64,000 nt of DNA from Vitrella brassicaformis (taxonomy: Eukaryota; Sar; Vitrellaceae). Position 1 is the first letter of the stretch. Every line of letters begins with the position of its first letter. Below, in pieces: positions 22,537 through 35,800 of this stretch. The position numbers and the translations under genes were made by a program. The notes beneath the pieces are model-generated. The model did not search any database and had not been told where the DNA came from. It saw only the letters and a list, made by a program, of their open reading frames with translations. The stretch is from positions 31,615 through 95,614 of the forward strand of contig CDMY01000047.1 in assembly GCA_001179505.1 (NCBI GenBank). Direction: 5' to 3'.

Positions 22537-23869
22537 GGGCTGGTCGTTCGTGGGTTCGTGGGTTCGTGGGTTCGTGCGTGGGTGCGTGCGTGCGCAGCGA
22601 AAGCTGCGTGGCGTGTAGATAGATAAGATGACGCTGCTGTGGAGCCACAGTGTCTGTCTTGTGTCTGTCTGTCGGTCGTGTCGGTCGGTCGCGTCGGAAA
22701 GAGAGAGAAAGAGAGTCGGTGTTGCGTCTTGTAGTCGACATGTGGGTGTGCGCATGTGTGTGTGTGTGTGTGTGTGTGTGTTGCGTACGCGTGGCTCCCG
22801 GGGGGTGCCGGGCAGCTCAGCTCAGTCGATGGATGTGTGGATGGACGGAGGGATGGGAATTCGACCAATGAATGGGCGGCTGCTTGTAAGGCTGTCTGTC
22901 TGACTCCTCTCGCTCTCCTCGGCCGGCCGGCCGGCCGGTCTCAATCATCCATATGGGGTGCGAATCGTGTCTGGTTGCCATCTTTCGTGCAAATGGATGG
23001 ATGGATGCATGGATGGATGCATTGCATGGCTCGAGGTACTCATGCATATTTGTGTGTACTGAGCGCAGCGCACGAGGTGGGTGGTTTTTGGTGTCGTGTG
23101 TGAGTATACGGAACTGCGAGGGTGTTTTTAATGGATGGTGTGTATCCTCAATGACATCAGTCAAAGGACTCTTCCATAAATTGAGTCTTGACATCACGCA
23201 GTAGAGCGTCACAGCACCGGCAACACCACCGCATGCCCACAAACGAGCAGCACGAGAGCGGGGCGCCGTACGAAGCGCCCAGCCTCACTCACGTGCGTCT
23301 CGTTCAGGAGCGTGCAGAAACGGTCTTGCCACATCGCTAAATGGCAGTCAAGCACACGGATAAACCACAGATATCTGACTGTGTGTCCATGTTAGTGTGA
23401 ATTTCCTCGCTGTCAATTTCGCTGCTGCGCCACACGGGTCCCCAGCTGGACAACCTGACGATACAGCCAATGGCAGTCTTGTTGCCATTGACTCTCTCGT
23501 CAGGCTGCCATCCGACAACTCGGTGCAGACACAGCAGCGAGCATCAGACAGTCGCGTACACACGGTCAGCATGACAGAGAAGATGCCCGCATCATTCCAG
23601 CAAAAAAACACACCGTCGTACCCCCCTGACATACAAAAGGCAGTGAACAACCATCAAGACAAGACGGTCAAGGCACAGATCACAGACATCGCCGCTCGCG
23701 CCCATCCTCTTCCTCCTCTGCCACCCCATCCGGCCACCAAGTGACTCCTCAGCGAGTCACTCCTCAGCGAGTCACTCGGCGTCTGAGGAGGTGGAAGACA
23801 GAGGAAAAGAATAAAGCAACAAACAGCGTAAGACAACCAAACGTGCGAGGAAAGGACAGACTTGAAGGC

Positions 23870-24256
23870 TCAGAACAGCACGTAGATGTTCGAGTAAGGT
23901 GGCGGGTAAGGTGGCGACGTGGGCAGAGACTCAAGGACCATCTGCGGGCACTTGGAGTGAGCGCAGGGCAATTCAGCTTCCTCTTTCATGCGCCCCCGCC
24001 GCAGCCACTTCACGAGAACGAGAACCTGACGTCCACACACACCACACACAGCCATGCCCACTCTCCCGTGTACGGCCAGGTGTGCACGCCCATTCACGTA
24101 CCTTTCGAAATGCATGAGATCTCCCCCGCACGGCTGGTGAGGATGAGTCCCATCGGCTTCAGGCTTCAGTTTCAAGACATGCTAGGGCAGCCAATCACTT
24201 TGGCGTCCTTAGGATCGACATGCAAAAGGATCGGAGATGGGTTTGACGCCCGTAGG
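23870..24256 (-). CDS. Possible small protein-coding gene, structure unresolved
   Basis: Weak candidate. A minus-strand reading frame from an acceptor near 24028 down to TGA at 23870 reads VLVLVKWLRRGRMKEEAELP, then a Cys-containing stretch and a Pro/Tyr-rich end (PTSPPYPPPYSNIYVLF). Its codon use looks more protein-like than its surroundings. An upstream piece around 24100-24240 (ILLHVDPKDAKVIGCPSMS) also looks coding but ends in a stop. I cannot join them with confident splice sites. It could be a decayed gene. Confidence 0.2.
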
Positions 24257-24273
24257 ATAACTGACCCTAGCTA

Positions 24274-24281
24274 AGCTCGCA
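24274..24281 (+). promoter_or_regulatory. AGCTCGCA motif in the H4 promoter
   Basis: Exact octamer 102 bp upstream of the H4 start; an ACCCTAG word (24264-24270) sits just before it. Confidence 0.45.
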
Positions 24282-24376
24282 CTCCTGAAGCCAAGTGAAT
24301 TGCAGCCCCCTCTGTGCGTGGAAGCGTCGCGTTCCTGACGAGCCCTCTGTTAGCGTGTTACTTGACCGTTGATTGA

Positions 24377-24894
<518 letters not shown>

Positions 24895-26033
24895 GCATCC
24901 TCCCACCCACCACCACCCTGCCCTACTACTACACCCCACACCACACCACAACCACCCACACGTACATACCCATCGGAGAGCTGACGAGACGAGACGACGA
25001 CACGACAAGACCCCCTGATGACGACTGTGGCCTCACTCATGATGACAGAGAGGGGGGGAACACTGACTGGATGGACTGAGAGAGGGGATGGAGGCATCAT
25101 GTCATGTGACTGACTGACTGCCGACTGACTGACTGATTGCCACGCGTGCGCTGCTGAATACGACTGACTGTCTCGGGCGGGGTAGCTGACCGAGACCTAC
25201 CTACAGACCACAGACTGACCGACCTTTCTGGTGCCACTGGGCGCCACCATGTGACTTACTGGTGGATGGATGATGAACACGACACGACACAAGGGAGGGC
25301 AGACAGATGAGCGAGTGGATGGATGAGGGGTCGATGGTGGGTTGAGTGGTCTGGCACGGTGTCCGTTCCTTTTGCCTTTTTGGTGTGGTGACAGGTCGGA
25401 CTGTGTGGTTCTGTCTGTGTGCCATGACGCTTCGCCTTTGCTTTTGGATGCGAAGTTTTTCCATCTGTCTGTCTGCCGTGCTGATACGTCCATCTCCGTT
25501 CCGTCGTTGGCCACTTGCCTTGTGGGATTGGATGCGTGGGTGCATGGGTCCGATGCGAATGGGCCCTTGCCCTCGCGTCAATGCTGACGGGGCAAGTGAG
25601 AACGACGCATATGGACAGATGGCAGGAACCCTCTGTGTGATGCCTTGCTGCCTTGCTGCCGGCCCCCCTCTCTCTCTCCCCTAGTGTATTTAGAAGTGAC
25701 GATGGCCTCCGAGTGAGTGAGTGATGGTCTGTACGATAGCCTGGTGGATGTGTCTTACGTGTGTGGCGAACTGGTCGTGGTGTGCGTGACGGACAAGAGT
25801 GTACGCGTGGATGGATGGCATGAATGAATGCACCATCGGATTGGGTCATTGGCCGACGAAATATCGGAGATGGAACATTCACGAGTATGCACACAGGTTG
25901 CAACAGCAGTAGTCAATCGAGTCCGTTCGCCTCGCCATGCACACACATACAGGTAGGTACATATGTACACACGCCACCACATACGGAAAGGAACCTCATA
26001 CACACACCCACATCCGTCCAAGCATGTATGTTG
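24895..26033. other. Tail-to-tail spacer, no gene seen
   Basis: Between H4 and the convergent beta-sandwich gene. CACC-rich, then GACT and GATG repeats; open frames are repeat translations. Confidence 0.55.
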
Positions 26034-28218
26034 TCACCGCCCGAGTGACGCCCGTGGCAGGGAATATGTCGACGAGAAAGATGACGGGTAGGGCGACACC
26101 AGCGGCACACCGCCGTCACGGTAGCCATACTGACACACACAGAGAGGGAAAAACATAGACCCACAACTGGCCACTTCCCCTCTCGATGCGATGTGTGGTG
26201 ACGTACATCAGCCATTTTGTTCGCGAGTTTGAGTGTCTCCATCTCTTCCTCTTGGCTGGGCAGGCCCCTCTCACAGCACCCACTGCACCCTCCCCACCAC
26301 ATCACTGCCACACACCGCACCACGCACACAACAGATGAGCGGACCAATACACGGATGGATGGGTGCGTCCACACTGGGCTCTGGGTGGGAGGTGTGCTGT
26401 GTTGCCTACCCAGTAGGTAGATCCCCCATCCAAGCAGGCCGACGATCACGGCACCAACTGCTACAGCTATCGACCACATCCACCAGCCTAAACGCATCAA
26501 TGAACACAGAGAGTGCGGCCACACCACAGCCGCAGAGGGGTCCACAGACCGTTCGCGTGTCTGTGTGTGTGTGTGGGATGGGGACGGACCTCCGAATCGG
26601 TAACATTTCCCTCTGAGGAGGAATCGTCCTTCCCACATGGTGCCAGACGGGATGCACGCCAGGCACACCTGGCTGTTCTCACACACACCGCACAACTCAC
26701 CACAGTCTGCACACACACACACACATGTGCCAATCGGTGCGGCCACTCTGTGTCTGTGTGTGTGTGTGTGTTTGGTGTGCCTTATCCCTTCCTTACGTGA
26801 GCACCTGCTAGCAACCGAGTCGCCATAGAAACCTGCAGCACAACACAACGCACCACGGCACACCGTCTGAGGGAGAGGTGAAGGCTGCTCGTCTCTAAGC
26901 ATTCAAGACACCTCGGCTGCATTTGCTGGTGCATGCGCCCGCATCCGCCGAATAGAAAGGATGCTCCTCTGGGCAGCCTGACAGACAGAGGGAGGGGAAG
27001 GAAAGGAAAGAGGCACATGCAGGTCCTCCTCGGTCTCTCCCTCTTTGCGCCCCCCACCGCCCCGCCGACCGACCATCTCTGACGATGTTGATGGTGTATT
27101 TGCCGGCCGATCCCGTCTGCAGGGCGGGCGTCACCTCAATGATGATCTGCCGACTCTTGCCAGGGTCCAAGTGAAACAGCCGCGACTCACCTTCACACAC
27201 ACAAAAGTGAACACACGCTGCACCCACCGCTCCACGCCATCCCTGCTGCCCACTCACCTTTTCTCTGAACCTCGCCGGCCATCCTCCCGCCCAGGAACCG
27301 CCTGCCACCCACAGCGGCACCGGCATCGCTCTGGTTGCCCTTGTCCTGCCCGAGTGCGGCGGAGTCATAGACAGCACACGACTGGCCGCCGTCAGCGCCC
27401 TCAAAGGTCAGCACCACATCGTCAGTGTTGAGGGGCAGGTAGGCCAGGTAGGAAACCCGGTGTGGGTTAAACGGGGGGCACATGGGTGCGTGTGCCGAGC
27501 ACCCAGTGGGGCACCGGCTGCTGTCGGCCCCTGGGCACCCCGACGAGTAAGCCACTTGAAGAGAGGCCAACGTGACGTCTTCCCCAGCTGCAGTGCAGCA
27601 AGAGGAGGGAAAAAGAAAAAAGGACAGGACTGTGAGCACCGCATCGCATCGTGGCGGCACGGCAGCTTACATAGTCTTTGGAGGCTGATGGTGTATGTGG
27701 TCTTCTTGCCACCATTCACGACGGACACCGTGACCTTCCGATGCTCACCTGGCGATATCTGAATAAACGTCAGTCACAATCACAGACCGACACCCACATC
27801 TATCCATCCATCCATCGATTGGCCAATCCATGTGTCCCTCCGCCTCCCTCACCGTGACCTCCGTGCCGACTGGTCCCTCCACAGTGGATGTGTTGCTCGT
27901 CGGCACTGCATCCACGGCGTATCTCGTCATGTCAAAGTCCATCGTCGCCGCATAATGCACCACAGAAGGACGAAATGCCGGCCTGCATCATGAATGAATG
28001 ATGCATCAGCAGCAAGGAAGCGAAAACACATAGTCAGGTCAGCCTTGTTCCTCTTTCTTTGCGCACCCTCCCACCCACCTGAGGTCCACCCTTCTGTCGT
28101 CGCATCGGATGTCCAGGAACCGCAGCGATGCATCTGGCATGGAGGCGGTGAACACGAGCGCTACAGAGAAGAAGAGAGAACCGACAAAGAGGCGTGAAGC
28201 GACAAAGAGGCGTGACAT
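26034..28218 (-). CDS. Receptor-like membrane protein with cadherin-like beta-sandwich domains
   Basis: Eleven exons (minus): 28218-28079, 27982-27853, 27758-27671, 27587-27258, 27190-27074, 26977-26912, 26832-26797, 26706-26590, 26487-26410, 26289-26207, 26129-26034; 426 residues, phases close. Order: a hydrophobic signal-like start (LFVGSLFFSVALVFTASM); a beta-sandwich module ending KVTVSVVNGGKKTTYTISLQ; a second (SGEDVTLASLQVAYSSGCP) ending SAGKYTINIVRDG. The Y-T-I-x-(L/I)-x-R end is typical of the Pfam cadherin-like beta-sandwich domain. Next is a Cys-rich growth-factor-receptor-like segment (CPEEHPFYSADAGACTSKC, CGELCGVCENSQVCLACIPSG), one helix (MWSIAVAVGAVIVGLLGWGI), a CSGCC palmitoylation-like patch and a short tail ending SLPRASLGR. 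The acceptor at 26289 was selected because it alone keeps the frame. The ligand is unknown. Confidence 0.74.
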
Positions 28219-29820
28219 TGGTATTGCCAATGCATATCGCGTTACACGGCTCCCGTCCCCCAAGGGCGATCGAACAACTCGTTCGTTCGTTCGTTAACCT
28301 CACGGGGACCTTGCCCCCCGGCCCCCCGAAGGGGTACGCAAGAACGAGTCTGTGTGATGCAGGCCTGTCCAACCACCCACCCACCCACCCCTATGGTCCA
28401 CCACAAAATGAAACCTGCACAGGGATGGGCACAAAATGGCACTGGCACCGGCCGACATGCAGATGACAACAGAGGGCACAGGTGACGAACAACTCATCCT
28501 CCAGGTCGTTTTGACCGTTCTTCTGCCTAGAGTGATGCTTGACTTGCTGATTGACGTGATTGACGGCCTTCTGTTTTGGTTTTTGATGTCACAACACGTG
28601 TCCGACGTCACGCCCGTTTGTCCATTGTCCATCGCAGGTGCGGGGCTCTGACGCACTTCCGTTGCATCCTCCAACCCGACCGCAGGCAGCCGAAACATTA
28701 CGTGTGCCTCGACTGCTGACCGACGGGGGCGAGGAGAAACGACAGTGCCTGCAAGCCCGCACTATTTCACACACCGACAAATAAACAAACACCGGAGGAC
28801 CCAGGTGGTACGTGCATCCCATAATATCATCCTGTCCCCGCCCAATCGCTTGCACAGGTGCGGGGATCGTGGCTGCATGTCTGTTGGCTCGTCAACCCCA
28901 TCGGCAGGCAGCCGAAGCATTCTGTGGGCCTCGACTGCTTGCAGAGGGAGAAGATCAGGCACAGTCACGTAGCAACGATATCCCGGTCCCTTTTCACCGA
29001 GTACCTAAAATTGTGTGTGTGGATCTCCCGGCTCATTCACCCGTTTAAACAAAACCCACCCGAGAGAGACTTTGCATCAAAAAGAATGGGGGGATCAAAA
29101 AGAAAAGGAATAGGTCGTTCGTGGATGTCATCTCAGGTATCTCATCTTGTTGTCGCCGGCAAATCGCTGTCAGCCACGCAGGCAGGCAGGCAGGCAGGGA
29201 GGGAGGGAGGTGGGGGAGAAAAATCACAGGGGCAGTCAGTCAGTCAGTCAGTCGTGCAGGCACGAATGCATGCAGGCAGGTGATAAATAGGCATACACAC
29301 GTGCGTGTACATTGTGACATCCATCAGGCAGCGACCCAGCACTCGCTGGCCCCGCCCGGCCATGAAAAAAAGTGAAGACTAAACCAGCCATCCATCCATC
29401 CATCGATGGCTGGCACGTGACTTGGCTGAGTCTTCGATAAAGAGACTGAATAAAACGTGCATTCCATTCCGGCCGTCCACTCACCTCCCCTCCCTCCCTC
29501 TCTCCCTCCCTCCCCCACACCACACAGGCAGGCCACGTTATACACAGCAGCAGGCAGCGTGGAGCATTTATTGGTCGCACACGCAAAAAGCGTCGGAGTG
29601 CTCCGACGGTCGGGCGATAGACAGACAGACAGACAGATCGATCAATCACACGATAAACCCCCCAGCACACGCCACACTTCCTCACAATACAATCTCTCGC
29701 ACAATAAACCAACCAACCAACCAAACAACCACCTACTTACCGATACGAAGACCCGTCTACCTCTACCTACGCTACGCCCTAGCTACGTACACACAATGGT
29801 ACACACATTCCATGCACACA
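28219..29820. other. 1.6-kb spacer with a diverged local duplication
   Basis: Lies between two minus-strand genes. It carries GTTC, CACC, GGCA and GGGA repeats. Two similar stretches (28637-28723 and 28853-28937) are listed separately. No gene model could be built. Confidence 0.45.
28637..28937 (+). repeat. Diverged direct duplication, possible zinc-binding peptide remnant
   Basis: Copies at about 28637-28723 and 28853-28937 share GCAGGTGCGGGG at the start and GGCAGCCGAA(A/G)CATT plus GCCTCGACTGCT later. Copy 1 can be read as CILQPDRRQPKHYVCLDC and copy 2 as CWLVNPIGRQPKHSVGLDC, so the similarity is kept at protein level. No complete open frame is present; this may be a decayed Cys-rich domain. 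Confidence 0.45.
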
Positions 29821-32816
29821 TTACACTTTGCTCATGAAGTCGGCCGTCGTCAGGCCGCCGCCGCCGGCCACGCTGACGGTCTCCGAGTAGGGTGTGGGAG
29901 GGGCGCCGCTGTCGACTGTGGTGGCGGCGATGCGGTCGGTGAGCAACTGCTGGCTCACCTTGCCGTCGGCGGCCTTGTCGATGCCGTTCTCAGTCATCAG
30001 CTCATCCTCCTTGAGGGCGACCTCCTCAACGGGGTGGAAACACGAGTACACCTGACATGCGCACGCCACACATTGACATGCACGTGCACGTGTTGTGTTG
30101 GGTCTATGGATTGCTGGCTGGCGTACGTACGTCGGGCATGACGATGCCGGTGAAGGTGAGCATGATGCAGATGAAGGCGAGGGCCAGGCCGACCGCCTGC
30201 AGATACGCGGGGTAGCCCGCGTATCGGCCGAAGGGTTGTGTGCTGCTCCAGAAGACCAAACCCATGAGGATCAAGGTCGCTGGCGGGATGAAGAACTTGA
30301 GCAGCAGCGACCACACTATCGTGATGGGCCAGTTATTGCCCTATGTCATTGCAGAGGCACAATGAAAGGAGACCGTTGACACATGGGTGAATGCATCTGC
30401 GAGGGAGGTTGCTGGGTACCTTACCTGTGCGCACACGGTGTTGAGGTCCATCCTGAGTGTTTCGATCGTGCCCAGGTACAGCCACCATGCGCGCTTCTGA
30501 ATGACAGGCACACGGACGGGCAGAGACCGCAGCAATCCCATACGTAGATGAGTGCATGAAGGGGGTCTCGGTCTCCGACGTGTGTACCTCCAGGCTCATG
30601 TCTTTCGCCTTTGTCAGGCCGAGTGCCGTAGCAGAACCGAGAACCATGATCACCGCGCCAACCAGCGGCCCCGCAGTCGACCCTGCAAACCACACCGGCA
30701 ACCGCACACACAAGTGCAGCCATCCGTCAGTGCACTTAAGATCTCTCTCCTCCGGTTGCTCACCGACGGCAGTGTCTTCAGCGCCCAGGCCGACCATCAT
30801 GCCCACAAACGCCCCGCCGAGCCAGGCCGCCATGGCGCACACCTCCGCCACATAACCCACCTTCTCGCCCACCAGTTGGAAGTTGTATACCCAGCCCCCC
30901 GCCACGGCATGGATCAGACCTATAAAGAGAAAAGCGACGTTGTTGAGGTAGAAGTCCACAGCGTCCAAGAGGAATAGGCCGATGTCGGTGGCGTAGACGC
31001 AAGACACGGCGAGGCCGGCCAGACACATGGCCGTCACCACTCTCCACCGCTTGACGCGACGAAGGACGATGGAGTCCTGAAATGAACACACACACAGAGA
31101 CACACGACGGGTGTGTGAAGGCGTATGGAGGGGCATCTGTGTAGGTCAGGTCACCATGAGGGCTGTGACGGAGGCCTCGATGAGAGAGAAGGCCGAGTCG
31201 ATGCCCAGCAGCACCAGCGTCAGGAAAAACAACACACACCTGACAGACAGGCAGACAGACAGACAGGCAGACAGACAGGGGCGTGAAGGAAGGCACACGT
31301 TGATGTGTGCTGTCGATGCTCCTTGCTGACCAGACATGGCTGCCCGGTAGGAGGCTGAGTGCCACTGGATATGCCGTAAAGACGAGGCCAGGACCATCCA
31401 CAGGAAGGTAACCCAGGTTCACTCCCGCCTGGTCAGCCAAGTGACCCAACACCGAAAACACCGCAAACCCTGAACAGACAGATATGCACGTACGCTAGGA
31501 CGGCTGTCTGTCTGTCTGTCTGTCTGTCTGTGTGTGTGGTTTCTCTCTGCGCGGGCTGCCTACCAGCCACAAATGACGTTAAGAAGTCACAGAATGAGAT
31601 GATGAGGCTGTCCTGGGCCACGTTGCACGACTTGCGGTTGTACGAAGCATCTGTCAGCAGAGAGAAAGTTGGTGGGGTGGAAGCGAAGCCGTGCATTGGG
31701 GAGTGCAATTGCAAGATGTCTTGTCGTGTTGCGCTGCTCACGTACACGCAGTCAGCACGCCGAAACACAGGGAGAGCGAGAAGAAGACCTGGGAGGTCGC
31801 TTCACTCCACACAATCGGCTCGTCCTTCAGCACCGACAGGTTCCACTTGCCTATATACGCCTCCACCCCCACACCGGCGCCGTCCAGCGTCAGGCCGCGT
31901 ATCATCAAGATCACAATCAGGATGAAGGGCATCAGCATCGTGAAGTAGGTGACACGGCCGGTGACGAAGACCCCACGGAACAAAGATAGCCATATCAGAA
32001 TCCAGACCACGATCATCCCGTAGAAGGTGTACAAGAGGAAGTCCTGCGCGCCGACAGCAGCCTCCCCAGCCATGACCACCGAGTTATCGAAGAAGTCTGT
32101 GGATGCGGTGAGCGCGGTGCTGTCAGTTGCCGCCACCCACGGCAGGGTGGGGTTGAAGGACGCCACGAAGTATCTCAGGGCCCAGCTGATGATGAGGTTG
32201 TAGTATGTGGCCAGCACGAAGGCACCGAAGCATCCGCTGGCGCCGATGCCCCTCAGCCGTCGATGGATGGAAGCCCACGCCACGAAGTCGCTCCCCTGAT
32301 CGATCACCGACACACACACACAGACAGACAGACAGACAGACAGACAGACGGACAAGATGCAGCCAGTGACGTGACGTGCCACCTTACTATACGCTCACCC
32401 ACCCACCCACTCACCTGGAAGACTTGTCCGAGTGCCAGCTCCAGCGTCATGAGTGGTATGCCAAGGAAGAACAGAGCCAACACGAAGGGAATAAAGAACG
32501 CACCTCCGCCCCATTTGAACGACAGGTAAGGGAACCTGCAGGCAGCCATACCACGAACACACACAATGACGCACGCCTCAACAAGTCTGGTTGTTGGGTT
32601 GTTGCGTGTTGTGTGTATTCATCGCTTGCTTGCCTCCAGAGGTTGCCGAGGCCGACAGCGGACCCAACAGCGGCGCAGATGAAGGCCGCTCGTGAGCTCC
32701 ACCTCTCGCCTGTGTCAAGGGAAACACCGCAACCGCAGATCTGTCATGAATGTGGCCTTTACTTTTCTTCTGCTTCGCTCACGGTCACTGTCAGGCGCTT
32801 TCACCGCCTCCATCAT
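29821..32816 (-). CDS. Neurotransmitter:sodium symporter family transporter (SLC6/NSS)
   Basis: Na+-dependent uptake of an amino acid or related solute at the plasma membrane. Twelve exons (minus): 32816-32783, 32709-32634, 32535-32415, 32295-31746, 31650-31564, 31469-31331, 31239-31155, 31076-30764, 30682-30588, 30496-30425, 30340-30131, 30051-29821; 670 residues. Family marks: [20 protein letters not shown] then [20 protein letters not shown] (TM1, Na+/substrate-binding unwound region), [31 protein letters not shown] (TM3), [20 protein letters not shown] then YASYN (TM6/7 region), [19 protein letters not shown], and [20 protein letters not shown] (TM8). The intron after exon 2 begins GC (AG|GCAAGC) and is required to form LWRFPY. 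The substrate cannot be read from sequence. Head-to-head with importin alpha, only 59 bp apart. Confidence 0.91.
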
Positions 32817-32836
32817 CCTTTTTCTCCTCCTCTTCG

Positions 32837-32844
32837 CGCGAGCT
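32837..32844 (+). promoter_or_regulatory. CGCGAGCT within a 59-bp bidirectional promoter
   Basis: One-base variant of TGCGAGCT in the interval between the symporter and importin starts. The 12-mer TTCGCGCGAGCT around it is repeated exactly near 55189-55200. Confidence 0.45.
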
Positions 32845-32875
32845 TGGAGTCCCGATCGGGAGATCGCGAGAAAAA

Positions 32876-35800
32876 ATGTCATCTTCCGGCGCTCATCGGC
32901 GTGCGGAGTACAAGAGGATCCACGGCAGTGACAGATCTGCAAACGCGAAGCGGTAACAAAGCACACACAGTGATGCCATGAATGGTGCGTTGCTCTGGTG
33001 GGTGTGAACGGATTGCTGGATGGCTGGCTGGATGGATGCAGGCGTGGCGAGAGGCTGAGTGACATTCGCAAGGAGGAGCGCGACAAGCAGCTCGTGTTGC
33101 GGCGCCAGGCAGTGTCGCTGGAGACCAACCTGCAGACCGTGCCATACACTGCAGAGCAGGTACGCCTACAACGGGATGAATTGCGTGGCGCACATCGGTG
33201 TCTGACATGCATCGGAGCTGCTGCCTGGGTGCGGTGCAGGTGCGTTCCGCAGTCGAGGCCGTCACAACCTCACCATCGACTGACCATGTTGGCCCTGACA
33301 GCCCTCTCTCGTTGGCGTGTCGGCAGCTCCTCACGGTCCTACAGACATCAGAGGACGCAAGAAGAGGTAGGTGAGCTGAACAAACAGGTGCCTTGCTCGC
33401 GATGCCGTATGTCTGTCTGAATGCCTCCGTCTGCATTGCATTCCCTTGCTCACTTTGATCCAGCTGCTGCCCAGTATGGTGCAATCGAGGCTGTGCGGCA
33501 AGTCTTGGTGTCCGGCGAGAGGCTCTTCGCGTCGGCACAGACGAGGGACCAGGCTGCGGCTATCCTGATGGACGCCGTGGGGTGCGGAGTGCTGTTGGTG
33601 GTCGACTGTGCAGAGAACCACATGGAACAGGTGGGCGGGCCAGGAGGGAGGCAGGGAGGCAGGAAAGTCGCATGTTGTACGCTGTGTGGCACACGCTGTG
33701 CTGTGTGTTGGTTGTGTGTGTCAGCTTGTCTCTCTGGTGCCTGCTGTGACAGCAATTGTTGCCGCGCTCGACGATGCACAAACGCAGCTCACGAGAAACG
33801 TATGATATCCATCAAATTCGTATATGCTTCGGTCCTCCCATTCTCTCTCTCTCTGTCAGTGTCTGGAGCTGCTTCATTGTGTGGCGATTCACCATTCGCG
33901 TGAGGTGCTGCAGCACAAAGGGATGGAGCTGGCCGTGGCGGCCGCCAAGAAGCAAGACCCACATGTGGTCGGTGTTGCGGTGGCTCTCTTGGCCAGCCTG
34001 CTGCACGGTGAGTGAGCAGTGAATAAGTGGGAGGAAATGCATGACCACAAACCTTCATGTGATGGCAGTTCGCGATCCAAGCGTGTCGCTGCGGTTCTGG
34101 GATGAGCTGAACGGGGGCCAAATCGCGGAAGCAATCATCAGGGTGAGCTGGCCACGTCAGACACCACACACCCGCTCGTATGCCTACGTGCGTGTGTGTT
34201 TGTGTCCATTTCGCCAGTCTGGGAGTGCCTCTCAGTCTGTGGGTGGCGATGGCGGCGGTGCGTGTGTGTCGAGCGCTTACGGCCTTCCCTATGGCGATGT
34301 GCGTCGAACGGTGCTCGAGGACACTTTGTGGGCCATGCGCTTCTGCGCCGAGTCCTCATTGCAGTAGGGCGGCGCGAAAGGAAGCAGAGAGACACTTTCA
34401 CCTTCCCTTGTTGCTCTCCCGTCAGTTGCTGTGGCCGCGTCATGATGTCGGAAGCCCTGCCAGTCATCACCACGTAAGGATGAGCAACAAGAGATATCTC
34501 GAGTTGCGCGAATGTCTCTCGGTTCTCTGGTCAGGATGCTCGGCCAGTGGCCGAGTGCTCCTGCATTTGTCCGTCCCCCGTCCCCCACCCAGTCTGATGT
34601 GGCCCCGGCAGCCGACCCACTGGTGGCCGGCACAGCCGGTGGCACCGATCTCATACTGCCGTTCTTGCGGATCCTGAGTGCGCTGCACACACACACATAG
34701 TCAGAAACACCCACCCATTTGTCATGCATGCATCTTGCCTGGTTCGGCTCAGGCACAGCGACGGCCGGTCTTGTGGAGCTGTGGGACGGCATAAGGCCAG
34801 CGAGGCCACCAGACGACGGCGTGCAGCAAATGGGGCAGCCGTCGCTGCCTCCTGACCTCAATGTGGACGCCCTTGCGTCGCTTGAGCCGTCGCAGCAACT
34901 GGCTGTGCAACGGTGGACCGAACAGATGGTGGATCGGGTGTGCGCCCTCCCGAATGCTCTCGCACTTCTACAGAGCCTCCTCAGCCATCCACACAGGCGA
35001 GAAGACGAATAGACATCACATCACATAGCCTTTTCTTTGTGTCTGATGTTCGTGTCGGTGTGTGCGTGTGAGCAGGGGTGTGGTGAGCAACACGATCTTC
35101 CTCATCGGCAGCATCGCCTGTGGGTCGGTGCAGCACCTTCGATGGGCGGCCCATTGCCTGCCCGCCATATTGGAGCTGCTCCACCGAGGCGCATCGTTCG
35201 ACATCAAGAGGGCAAGGCTGTCTGAGACAATATAACACACAGACAGACAGACACACAGACAGATAGACCGAAGGATTGATATGTGTGTGTGTGTATGTGT
35301 GTGGTGTATGTGCAGGATGCCGTGTTTGCGCTCCATCGTCTGGTGGTGAGTCATGACGGTCTGCTGCACAAGGACACGATGGAGACTCACCCGGCGCTCA
35401 TCGACGAGCTGCTGGACGTCTTCAACACATGCCGCTTCGATGCACACACTCTCCAGTACGCAACCAGCGAGGGACGGCAGCTCACTGCGGCAAGAGGCGA
35501 CTCTTGTGCGTCTTGCCTGCCTGCCTGTCTCTCTGTCTCTGTGTGTGAGTCAGCTGTGCGATGTCTTTCCTGGAGGATCTGCTGCAGCTGTGTCCGCGAC
35601 TGAAGCGGACGCTCATGCAGAAGAACGTCATTGAGGCAACCAAGCAAAGAAGCAGCCGTCACTGATGCCCACTCACTGTGTCAGGCACCTGTGTGTTGCT
35701 CTACAGGTTCTGGAGCAGGTTGAGACGCACGAGGACGAATCACTGCACCGGCACTGCCAGAGAATCACAGACAAGTGAGTGAGCAGTCACCAGCCAATGA

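Noticed and set aside
22042-22868. Long open frames running through the N gap on both strands
   Set aside because: They exist only because N blocks carry no stop codons; the flanks are simple repeats.
32762-32816. Longer first exon for the symporter ending at a GTAAAG donor
   Set aside because: It would leave the wrong phase for the next exon; the GTGAGC donor after 32783 closes the frame.
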